64,000 nucleotides of DNA from assembly GCA_002683825.1 (NCBI GenBank), contig NYUD01000090.1:1-64000 (forward strand), in the 5' to 3' direction. Position numbers and translations under genes: made by a program. The DNA comes from Planctomycetota bacterium. Its GTDB lineage: Bacteria > Planctomycetota > UBA1135 > GCA-002686595. Under the pieces are notes generated by a model that had not been told where the DNA came from, did not search any database, and worked only from the letters and a program-made list of their open reading frames with translations. Positions 51,245-58,749 of this stretch are shown here, piece after piece. How positions within the stretch are numbered: the first letter of the stretch is position 1; each line of letters begins with the position of its first letter.

Positions 51245-52302
51245 TCGCGTCGCTCGCGGCCCTGGTTCTCCTGCAGGCGGGAGCGCAAGCACCGGACGCG
51301 CGCCTGCAGGAGCTCGTGGACATTCGCGCCTTCGCCCGGATCCTCGGGGAATTTCTGCCCCGGGTCCGCCCCGGCGGCGATCTCGAGCACGACGGCCGGG
51401 CGATCGCCCACGTGGCCCGGGCCGCCGTCTCGTCCGGTGCGCTCGAAGAGGCGCGGAATCTCCTCGCCCAGGCCGAACCGAAGACCGCCGGGCAGCGCGT
51501 CGCGATCGAACGCGCCCGCCTGTCCCTCGCCGACGATCGCCTGGAAGAGGCGTCCCGGGCGCTCCTCAGCGAGGACGAGCGCGGAACCCGCATGCGCTAT
51601 CCCGAGGATCCCGCCGCCTGGATCCTCTTCGCCCGCGCACGGGCCCGGTTGCAGGACTACGAGAGCGCCGACCGGGCGGCCAGGGGGTTTCTGCGCCTGG
51701 CTCCGCGAGCCCCGGAGGCCCCCACCGCCTGGCAGATCCGCGCCGATCATGCGCTCCGCCGAAACGATGCCCCCTCGGCCCGCGCGTTTCTCCTCGAGGC
51801 CGAAAAGCTGAGGCGTTGGCACGAGCTCCTGATCGCGCGACGTCTGCAGAGAATGCGCAACCCCCGGGCGGAACTGCCCCAGTTGGGACTGGCCCTGCTC
51901 TGGATGGAAGCGAAGGAGTACGAACGCGCGCGGGAGATTCTTCTGGACCTGACCGGACGCACAGCGAGTTTTTGTCGGGGTTGGTTTCACCTGGGAGAAA
52001 CGGAGCGGTTGCTCGCGGACGCGAGCGCGGCGGAACGAGCCTACGACCGCTCACTTGCGTGCGATTCCAAACACCCGCCGACCCGCGCCAACCGGGCTGC
52101 GCTGAGGATGGCGCGGGAAGACTGGAAGGGAGCCCGGGACGACTACGCGGCGCTCTTGTCCGGTGAGACGGCGAGGGATGTGAGATACCTCGAAGCCCAC
52201 CTGGCGTGGGCGCGCGCACTCCTGCGATCGGGCGAGCGAGCGGAGGCGGATCTGCGCTACGACGCCTACCGCGCCATGGGGGGTGAGGGGGAACTGGAGT
52301 GA
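51241..52302 (+). CDS. Secreted TPR protein coupled to the FG-GAP lipoprotein
   Basis: A 353-residue protein with a signal peptide (LIASLAALVLLQAGAQA) and TPR-like helical pairs throughout, such as ALEEARNLLAQAEPK, AAWILFARARARLQDYESA and RGWFHLGETERLLADASAAERAYDRSL. The start is TTG at 51241, overlapping the stop of the upstream gene as TTGA with GAGGGG upstream; the longer frame upstream lies over that gene. It is likely a periplasmic scaffold or partner for the neighbouring FG-GAP proteins. No catalytic domain is seen. Confidence 0.8.
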   Translation: MIASLAALVLLQAGAQAPDARLQELVDIRAFARILGEFLPRVRPGGDLEHDGRAIAHVARAAVSSGALEEARNLLAQAEPKTAGQRVAIERARLSLADDRLEEASRALLSEDERGTRMRYPEDPAAWILFARARARLQDYESADRAARGFLRLAPRAPEAPTAWQIRADHALRRNDAPSARAFLLEAEKLRRWHELLIARRLQRMRNPRAELPQLGLALLWMEAKEYERAREILLDLTGRTASFCRGWFHLGETERLLADASAAERAYDRSLACDSKHPPTRANRAALRMAREDWKGARDDYAALLSGETARDVRYLEAHLAWARALLRSGERAEADLRYDAYRAMGGEGELE

Positions 52303-52359
52303 GCGAAATCGGCAAAAACCAGCCTGCCCTCGCGGGGCCTGTGGTACGGGTGGTGGCCC

Positions 52360-55092
52360 ATGTCGAAGTCCCCTCTCCTGCTCGCCGCGCTCGTCGTCTC
52401 CACTCCCTGTCTCGCCCAGAAGACCGCCCGGCCTCCCGCGCCCACACTGGGTGGATGCGCGGCCAACGGAGTCGGCGTACTGACCGAAGCTCCGGCCGAG
52501 GGGCTCTATACGCTGGATGGACCGGAGGCCTTCCTGGCCGGCGACTTCGAGGAGTGGTACGGCCTGCAGTACTTCGTCGACGGCGTTCTGTACCACGTCG
52601 CCGGTTGCGGGAACGGCGCGGACTGGGCCCAGCGTCCGCCCGTCGAACCCGTCTCGTTCTCGACGGGCGCGGGGAGCTGCGTGTCGATCGTGCGCGACGG
52701 CGCCCTGCGCATCGAAACCACGCTGGAATACGACCCCACGGGTCCGCACATCCTGGGACGGGTGCGTTTCTACAACGAAGGGGATCGGGTCATCTCCGGG
52801 CTGATGTATTCGCGCGAGTGGCGCCAGCCCGGCACCTCGGGCTGGAACTTCCCGCCGGACTTCGTCCCCGCCATTGCGCGCCCCCCTGAGATCTGCCGGC
52901 TGGTCTGGATGATGGACGACCTCCCGCCGGGACTGGATGCGGGACTGCGTTTCTCCTACCGCATCGGGGAAGACGAACCCTTCACGGGGCCGGCCGATGT
53001 GCCCCTGGCGCTCTTCATCAACGACATCTGGATCAACGGGGTGAACCTCGGCGACACCAACGGCGTTTCCTTCGGGGACTTCGACGCGGACGGATACATC
53101 GACATCTTTGCGCTCGAATCGGGGCGCCTCTTGCGCAACGAGGAGGGAACGAACTGGCGCCTGGCGGTCGATATCGACGACATCATCAACAACTCCGGCC
53201 TGCACTACGGCTCTTCCTTCGGGGACTACAACAACGACGGATTGCCCGACATCGGCACGGAGCCGCGTACGGGCTGTACGCACCTGTTGAAGAACCTGGG
53301 CGAGGGGAACTTCGTCGATATCGCCGAGGACCCGGCGCTGTTCGAAATCCAGCCGTGTTCGGTGCCGGCGGAGACGATCTGCTGGGGAGACGTCGATGAC
53401 GACGGCGACCTCGACATGTTCCTGCCGGTCTACCCGGGCTCGGCCGGCGGTCCGGGGAACTTCTTCTGGGAAAACCTGGGGCCCGTCGGTCCGGGGGGCG
53501 AATACGCCTTGATCGAGACCTCGGCCGAGGCCGGGGTCAACAACCCGCCGATGACGGCGCGGCCGGAGGGCGCGCAGTTCGTCGACCTGGACTCCGACGG
53601 CGACATCGACCTGTACAGCAACGGCACGCTCTATCAGAACAACTCGCTCTCCGAACCCGACTTCGACGCCATGATCACGGCCGGTTCGGGGATCGGCGCG
53701 CGACGGCGTCTGGACGAGGGTGCCGCCTTCTTCGACTACGACCTCGACGGGGACTACGACCTCTTCATCGTCTACAACGACCTCGGGGTGCGGATCTGGG
53801 AGAACTTCGGCGACGGTCATTTCTTCGGCGAACAAGACATCATCGACAACCCGATGACCGGGCTCACCCTGGGGCTGTCGGCCGCGGACTGGGACAACGA
53901 CGGCGACATCGACTTCACGACGCGCCAGATCTTTCGAAAGAACCTCCTGATGGAGACGGGTGAACGCCACTTCACGAATGCGACGCACATGATTCCCATC
54001 GGCCACCGACGCAATGCGACGCCTTCATGGGGCGATTGGGACCTGGACGGGGATCTGGACTGCGCCCTTGGGAACTGGATGAGCAAAGGGAAGTTCTACG
54101 ACAACGTGCTCTACACCGCGGAGACACCGGCGAGCCAGAAGCCCTTCGTGCGCGTACGTGCGGTGCGCGACTCCGAGGACGTACCCGCCGGACTGGAGAC
54201 GGAGTACGGCGCCAGCGTCGAAATCGTTCTACGCGGCGAGCCGAAGGGGAAACGCTTCCGACAGTTCGTGTCGAGTGCGGGCGGCTACCTCAACCAAAAC
54301 GAGTACACGCTGCACTTCGCAATTCCGCCGGGTCCGGATCCCACAAACCCGGTGGCAGGACGGATCTTCGACGTCGTCGTCGACTTTCCGGGGAGACCGG
54401 ATCGCGGGCTCCTGCGCATCGACAAGCACGTCAACCCCGCCCTCGGGGACATCCGGCTCGCCACCCTTCAGAATCGCGAGATCAAGGTGTTCCGCAGCGG
54501 CAAGGTCGTCCGAGAAGGCGTCGAGCACGCGCCGGCCCAGATCGGTTTTTCGGCGCGCCTGCGCACCACCACGAACGGTTTGATCCTCCCCACACAGACC
54601 GTCGCCCCGCCCGATCCGATCCCCTCCACCAGCTCCGATCACTGGGTCGGAATCGAATTCGACACCCTGGCGGCGACGCGTTCCGTCCTGGTGAAAGAGC
54701 TCCTCCTCGACGGCCAGGCGGACGGATTCGCCTCCTGCAGCGGCACGAGCGCGAACTTCGTCGTCTGGGATGTGACCGATGGCGAGAATCCGAAGATCGT
54801 CTTTCATGCGGGGCTCAAAACGTCCCCCCGCAATCAACGCAGCTCGTACCTGCAGACCTTCAAGCTGGCCAAGGGGCGAATCTACCGCGCCGTAGCCCGG
54901 GTGACGGAGCTCCGCGCGACGGAGATCGCGGGCCCGGTGTTCAGCGCGCCGATCGACGTCCGCGGCGGCCTGTCGTTCCGCGACCCTTTTCCCTGCGACG
55001 GCGCGGCTGTGGTGGACGCGTCGGTCGATCCCACGCGTGTCTATCTGGCGTTACGGTTTACACAACCGTACCCGTTGCATCGCACGCGCTAG
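52360..55092 (+). CDS. Secreted FG-GAP/VCBS repeat protein with ASPIC-like C-terminal region
   Basis: A 910-residue protein with a signal peptide (MSKSPLLLAALVVSTPCLAQ). After about 210 residues of an unassigned N-terminal domain containing several Cys, seven FG-GAP loops occur, among them GDFDADGYID, GDYNNDGLPD, GDVDDDGDLD, VDLDSDGDID and DWDNDGDID. Residues near 600-670 recall the ASPIC/UnbV pattern (YGASVEIVLRG to GGYLNQNEYTLHF). The C-terminal 200 residues are unassigned. The ATG at 52360 has GGTGG five bases upstream. It follows the TPR gene by 57 bp and probably shares its transcript. Confidence 0.82.
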   Translation: MSKSPLLLAALVVSTPCLAQKTARPPAPTLGGCAANGVGVLTEAPAEGLYTLDGPEAFLAGDFEEWYGLQYFVDGVLYHVAGCGNGADWAQRPPVEPVSFSTGAGSCVSIVRDGALRIETTLEYDPTGPHILGRVRFYNEGDRVISGLMYSREWRQPGTSGWNFPPDFVPAIARPPEICRLVWMMDDLPPGLDAGLRFSYRIGEDEPFTGPADVPLALFINDIWINGVNLGDTNGVSFGDFDADGYIDIFALESGRLLRNEEGTNWRLAVDIDDIINNSGLHYGSSFGDYNNDGLPDIGTEPRTGCTHLLKNLGEGNFVDIAEDPALFEIQPCSVPAETICWGDVDDDGDLDMFLPVYPGSAGGPGNFFWENLGPVGPGGEYALIETSAEAGVNNPPMTARPEGAQFVDLDSDGDIDLYSNGTLYQNNSLSEPDFDAMITAGSGIGARRRLDEGAAFFDYDLDGDYDLFIVYNDLGVRIWENFGDGHFFGEQDIIDNPMTGLTLGLSAADWDNDGDIDFTTRQIFRKNLLMETGERHFTNATHMIPIGHRRNATPSWGDWDLDGDLDCALGNWMSKGKFYDNVLYTAETPASQKPFVRVRAVRDSEDVPAGLETEYGASVEIVLRGEPKGKRFRQFVSSAGGYLNQNEYTLHFAIPPGPDPTNPVAGRIFDVVVDFPGRPDRGLLRIDKHVNPALGDIRLATLQNREIKVFRSGKVVREGVEHAPAQIGFSARLRTTTNGLILPTQTVAPPDPIPSTSSDHWVGIEFDTLAATRSVLVKELLLDGQADGFASCSGTSANFVVWDVTDGENPKIVFHAGLKTSPRNQRSSYLQTFKLAKGRIYRAVARVTELRATEIAGPVFSAPIDVRGGLSFRDPFPCDGAAVVDASVDPTRVYLALRFTQPYPLHRTR

Positions 55093-55118
55093 CCCCGCGC
55101 CCGCGCGTGGCTAGCGCG
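55085..55118. terminator. Possible bidirectional terminator hairpin containing both stop codons
   Basis: A perfect 10-bp stem, CGCGCTAGCC and GGCTAGCGCG, with a 14-base loop lies exactly where the plus-strand FG-GAP gene and the minus-strand TPR gene converge. Each arm carries one of the two TAG stops. There is no T-tract, so it is not a classical intrinsic terminator. Confidence 0.45.
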
Positions 55119-56400
55119 CGGCCTCCTCCAGCTCGAGTCGCGCCAGGAGATCGCGCGTCGCCTCGCTCCAGCGACCGTCGGGTTCGCGGTCCAGGTAGTC
55201 CGATAGAACCTCGCGCGCCTTCTCGACCTTGCCCGCCAGATGCCAGGCACGGGCCAGATTCAGGTGGACAGGATCGGGCAACGCAACGGCGGCTTCTCCG
55301 GCCTTTTGCAGGAGCTCGTTCCACGCCCTCGCAGCACCGGCGTAGTCCTCGAGTTGAAAGCGGACCACCCCCAGGTGGTTTCGGGCCTCGAGGTTCTCCG
55401 GCGACAGGGTCAACGCTTCGGCAAACGCCTCGGCGGCCGGATCGAAGCGCTGCTGACCGAAGAGGGCGATGCCCTCGTCGATCCGCCGCGTCGCCGCTTC
55501 CTCCAGCACCTCGCTCCCGAACCCCAGCCCCTCATCGTTCAGACCCAGCTCGCGGGCGCGCAGGTATTGACCGGTCGCCCCCTCCCGATCGCCCTCGAGG
55601 AGCAAACTCGTCGCCAACTTCTGGTGCAGCAGCGCCGGCGTCTCACCGAAGCCATGCCCGTCCGCTTCGAGCGAAGCGTAGATCTCCAGCGCTTGCTCGA
55701 AGCGCATGGCGGCGCTGAGCGCCTCCGCCTCGAGCTCGCGATAGTCCGGGTGGGTCGCGTCGAAGGACCGGGCCAGGCGCGCCAGGTGCAGGGCGGCTTG
55801 CGGGTCCCCGGACAGCTTCTCCCGACCCACGAGCAGTCGCGCCTGGGCCAGGGGAAAGCCGATGAACGCCGGCCGGGGCCGGCCCGCGTAAGCACCCTCC
55901 AGGGCCGCGAGGGCCTCCACGGCTCCGCCGGGGGTCCTCAGCAACACGACCCCACGCGCCCGTTCGAGAGCCGGGACGCGGCCGACCCTGGTGTAGGCCT
56001 CGCGCAGAATCTCGCGCGCGCTTACCAGGCGGTCGAGGGCCGCCAGGATCTCGACCTCCGTCGCAAAGAGCTCGGCCCCCGCCCCGTCCGAACGGACCGC
56101 CTCGACCTCGCGCAGGGCCCCTACCGCATCCCCCTCGAGCAACGCGGCCCGGGCCCGCAAGAGACCGGTCTCGATGTCCCCACCGCCGATCTGATCGAGC
56201 AGGGTCCAGGCGGCGTCCGGAAAGCCGTCTTCGAGCGCCAGCCGGGCTTCGGCCAGACGGGGATCGCGGGCGTCTTCGGCCTGCGGGCGGGGATCCGCTG
56301 CGCCCGTACTCCGCTCCTCGCCGCAGGCGAGGAGCCCCGCCGCGCTCGCGAGCAGCAGTCCGCCGAGCCTCGCGAGATGAATCGATCGGGAATGCGACAT
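55111..56400 (-). CDS. TPR lipoprotein
   Basis: A 429-residue protein with signal sequence and lipobox LLAC near residue 26. The rest is a chain of TPR-like helical pairs, for example ARLALEDGFPDAAWTLLDQI, FDPAAEAFAEALTLSPENLEARNHLG and HLNLARAWHLAGKVEKAREVL. No enzymatic domain is visible. It converges with the FG-GAP gene and is divergent from mtaB, with the two starts 46 bp apart. It may anchor protein complexes at the outer membrane; this is inferred. Confidence 0.8.
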   Translation of the reverse strand: MSHSRSIHLARLGGLLLASAAGLLACGEERSTGAADPRPQAEDARDPRLAEARLALEDGFPDAAWTLLDQIGGGDIETGLLRARAALLEGDAVGALREVEAVRSDGAGAELFATEVEILAALDRLVSAREILREAYTRVGRVPALERARGVVLLRTPGGAVEALAALEGAYAGRPRPAFIGFPLAQARLLVGREKLSGDPQAALHLARLARSFDATHPDYRELEAEALSAAMRFEQALEIYASLEADGHGFGETPALLHQKLATSLLLEGDREGATGQYLRARELGLNDEGLGFGSEVLEEAATRRIDEGIALFGQQRFDPAAEAFAEALTLSPENLEARNHLGVVRFQLEDYAGAARAWNELLQKAGEAAVALPDPVHLNLARAWHLAGKVEKAREVLSDYLDREPDGRWSEATRDLLARLELEEAAR

Positions 56401-56446
56401 GGACTGGAACGCGCCAGTGTAACCCGCCTACCATGCCTGTGCCGAC

Positions 56447-57793
56447 ATGGTCCGAGAGCCGCCCCACAACGTTCGTTTCGTCACCTTCGGCTGCAAGGCG
56501 AACCAGTACGACACCCAGATCCTGCGCTCGGCGCTCCTGCGCCGTGGGTTGGAGGAATCCCGGCGGGACGCCGAGCTGGTGGTGATCAACACGTGCACGG
56601 TCACCGCCGAGGCGGGCCGCAAGGCGCGCCAGCTGGTGCGGCGGCTGGCCCGGGAGAGCCCGGGCTGCCGGATCGCCGTGACGGGCTGTCTGGCCGAGAG
56701 CGAGCCCGACATCCTGCGCTCGCTACCGAACGTCGAGTGGGTCCTCGGCAACGGCGAAGCGAAGCGACCGATCCACTTCCTGTCGGAGCTGGGCTTCGAA
56801 CTCGATCCGGAGGAGCTCGGCATTCCGGCCGGCATCACCGAATTCGTGGGGCATACCCGGGCCTTCCTCAAGATCCAGGATGGCTGCGACATGGCCTGCG
56901 CCTTCTGCATCATCCCCAGGGTGCGCGGCGCCAGCCGTTCCCGGCCCGCCGCGGAGCTGAGCGCCGAGGTCCGCCGCCTGCTCGCCAGCGGGCACCGCGA
57001 GATCGTCCTCTGCGGCATCCACATCGGGCACTGGGGTCGGGACATCGACTCGAACCTGGGGGTGCTCCTGGAGGAGCTCGCCGCGGTCTGTGGGACCGAC
57101 GCCGAGGGTCGGGAAATCGACTGGCGCATGCGCCTTTCCTCGATCGAGGCCACCGAGGTCCGCGGGCCCGTGCTCGAGGCCATGGCGCGTCACCCGCGAC
57201 GCATCGCAAACCACCTCCACATGCCCATGCAATCGGGCGACGACGGCGTCCTTTCACGCATGAACCGCTGGTACGATTCCGCCGAATACCTCGAGAATTG
57301 TGCACGTATTCGCGAAAACCTGGATCGCCCGGCTTTCACCGCGGATCTCCTGGTCGGGTTCCCCGGCGAGGACGAGCGCGCCTTCGAAAACACCCTGGAG
57401 GCCGTGCGCCGGGCGGGCTTTGCCCGCCTCCACGTGTTTCCTTTCTCCCCCCGGCCCGGAACACGGGCCAGCGACCCCGCGCGACTCGGCGGCGCCGTCG
57501 ACCCGGGGTCCGTGCGCGAGCGGCGCGCCGCCCTGTCCGAGCTGGGGAGCACCCTCGGCCGGGAATTCAGGCGTTCTCTGGGGGACCTCGACGAGACGAT
57601 CGTGCTCGAGGGGTCGATCGGCCTGTGCGGGCGTTACCAGCGAGTACGCGTCCCCGCCGAGGCCTTCGCCGACGGCGAGCTCCCGCTCGAGGGGTTGTGG
57701 GACTGCAGGCTCGAGGCGGTGGAGACGGCGAACGGCGAGATCGAGCTCATCGGCCTTTCTCGCGACGAGAAAAAGGAGCCTTCCGTCCAATGA
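56447..57793 (+). CDS. mtaB: tRNA t6A37 methylthiotransferase MtaB
   Basis: MtaB is a radical SAM methylthiotransferase that turns t6A37 of tRNA into ms2t6A. The N-terminal domain has the three cluster Cys C16, C50 and C81, including the MtaB-type FGCKANQYD. The radical SAM motif C147-x3-C151-x2-C154 lies in [11 protein letters not shown], followed by [18 protein letters not shown]-like region closes the 448-residue protein. The F/T-x-GCK-x-NQYD sequence separates it from MiaB and RimO. Its stop overlaps the next start as ATGA. Confidence 0.9.
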   Translation: MVREPPHNVRFVTFGCKANQYDTQILRSALLRRGLEESRRDAELVVINTCTVTAEAGRKARQLVRRLARESPGCRIAVTGCLAESEPDILRSLPNVEWVLGNGEAKRPIHFLSELGFELDPEELGIPAGITEFVGHTRAFLKIQDGCDMACAFCIIPRVRGASRSRPAAELSAEVRRLLASGHREIVLCGIHIGHWGRDIDSNLGVLLEELAAVCGTDAEGREIDWRMRLSSIEATEVRGPVLEAMARHPRRIANHLHMPMQSGDDGVLSRMNRWYDSAEYLENCARIRENLDRPAFTADLLVGFPGEDERAFENTLEAVRRAGFARLHVFPFSPRPGTRASDPARLGGAVDPGSVRERRAALSELGSTLGREFRRSLGDLDETIVLEGSIGLCGRYQRVRVPAEAFADGELPLEGLWDCRLEAVETANGEIELIGLSRDEKKEPSVQ

Positions 57794-58476
57794 AAGACCC
57801 CCGCGCAGCACACGAACTCGGTCTCCTGACCCGGGCCGCCGGGGCCCATCTGCGGCGCCGCAGGGACTGGGGCCAGTCTCGGACGGCGCAGGCCCCCTGC
57901 GCCTCTCCCGCCCCCCACAAGGGCGAAACCCGGTCTCCCACGCCCCTGGCCGGCACCTCGGCGGTGGCCGCCGCCTGCTCCGACCTCGATTCCCTGCGCT
58001 CTGCGGTCGCAGTCTGTCGGGCCTGTGCGCTCTGCGAATCCCGCACCCAGACCGTTTTTTCGGATGGAACCGGGAGCGCCCGGGTCATGTTCATCGGGGA
58101 GGCTCCGGGCCGCAACGAGGACGAACAGGGCGTTCCCTTCGTGGGCCGCGCCGGCGCGCTCCTCGGGGACATCATCGAGAAGGGGATGAAGCTCCGCCGT
58201 GAAGAGGTCTACATCGCCAACGTCCTCAAGTGCAGGCCCCCCGACAATCGGGATCCCGAGGCCGGAGAGAAACAGCACTGCACCCCTTTTCTGGATCGAC
58301 AGATCCAGCTCCTGGACCCCTCGGTGCTGATCCCCCTCGGCTTGCACGCCAGCCAGCACATCCTGAAGAGCTCGTCCTCCATGGGACGCCTGCGCGGCCG
58401 GGTCCACACCCTCGGTGGTAGAAAGGTGGTGCCCACCTACCACCCCGCCTATCTCTTGCGCAGCCCCGGTATGTAG
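57790..58476 (+). CDS. Family-4 uracil-DNA glycosylase, truncated by an in-frame amber codon
   Basis: An [4Fe-4S] uracil-DNA glycosylase that excises uracil from DNA. Cluster Cys are at C76, C79, C148 (in KCRPP) and C164; family motifs [33 protein letters not shown] and TYHPAYLLR are present. The first 65 residues are a low-complexity extension. The ATG at 57790 overlaps the mtaB stop as ATGA. The frame stops at a TAG (58474-58476) right after LLRSPGM. It would continue for 17 codons, KECWKDIQLAMGELGLL, ending at a second TAG (58530), which is the C-terminal helix normal for the family. So the gene has a nonsense change, a sequencing error, or reads the amber codon. Confidence 0.87.
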   Translation: MKDPRAAHELGLLTRAAGAHLRRRRDWGQSRTAQAPCASPAPHKGETRSPTPLAGTSAVAAACSDLDSLRSAVAVCRACALCESRTQTVFSDGTGSARVMFIGEAPGRNEDEQGVPFVGRAGALLGDIIEKGMKLRREEVYIANVLKCRPPDNRDPEAGEKQHCTPFLDRQIQLLDPSVLIPLGLHASQHILKSSSSMGRLRGRVHTLGGRKVVPTYHPAYLLRSPGM

Positions 58477-58579
58477 AAGGAGTGCTGGAAGGACATCCAG
58501 CTGGCCATGGGCGAGCTCGGCCTCCTCTAGGACCCCTTCGAAGACGCCCATTTCACAGAAGGGATCGCGTAACTGCGGG

Positions 58580-58600
58580 CACGGCCAGCGGTAGGCCGTG
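58580..58600 (+). promoter_or_regulatory. Inverted repeat abutting the secretin promoter
   Basis: A perfect 7-bp stem, CACGGCC and GGCCGTG, with a 7-base loop ends exactly one base before the -35 box of the secretin gene. It could be an operator, or the terminator stem of the upstream mtaB-glycosylase transcript. There is no T-tract. Confidence 0.4.
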
Positions 58601-58629
58601 TTGACCGTTACCGGGGTGCGGGCTATGCT
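58601..58629 (+). promoter_or_regulatory. Sigma70-type promoter for the secretin gene
   Basis: TTGACC (58601-58606) and TATGCT (58624-58629) are separated by exactly 17 bases, the best promoter match seen in the window. Transcription would start near 58636, giving a leader of about 115 bases before the secretin ATG at 58750. Confidence 0.6.
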
Positions 58630-58749
58630 TCGCCCCCCCTTACAAGTGCCGATTCGACGCGTTCGAATCTCTCGTGGCAGCTGACGGAAGCGGCCATCAT
58701 ACGCCCGCGCGGCGCACGCCAGAAAACTCGGAAAGCCACCACTCTCAAC

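Noticed and set aside
52051..54006. A 651-codon minus-strand frame opposite the FG-GAP gene.
   Set aside because: It is a mirror of Asp/Gly-rich FG-GAP codons, giving Val/Arg-rich sequence without domains.
55240..58476. A 1,078-codon plus-strand frame spanning the TPR lipoprotein, mtaB and the glycosylase.
   Set aside because: Only its last 228 codons (57790-58476) are a real gene; the rest runs antisense or out of frame to the TPR lipoprotein and mtaB.
58474..58476. Pyrrolysine or recoded amber codon in the glycosylase gene.
   Set aside because: Several neighbouring genes end in TAG and the next in-frame stop is also TAG; no pyl genes are visible. A nonsense change or sequence error is simpler.
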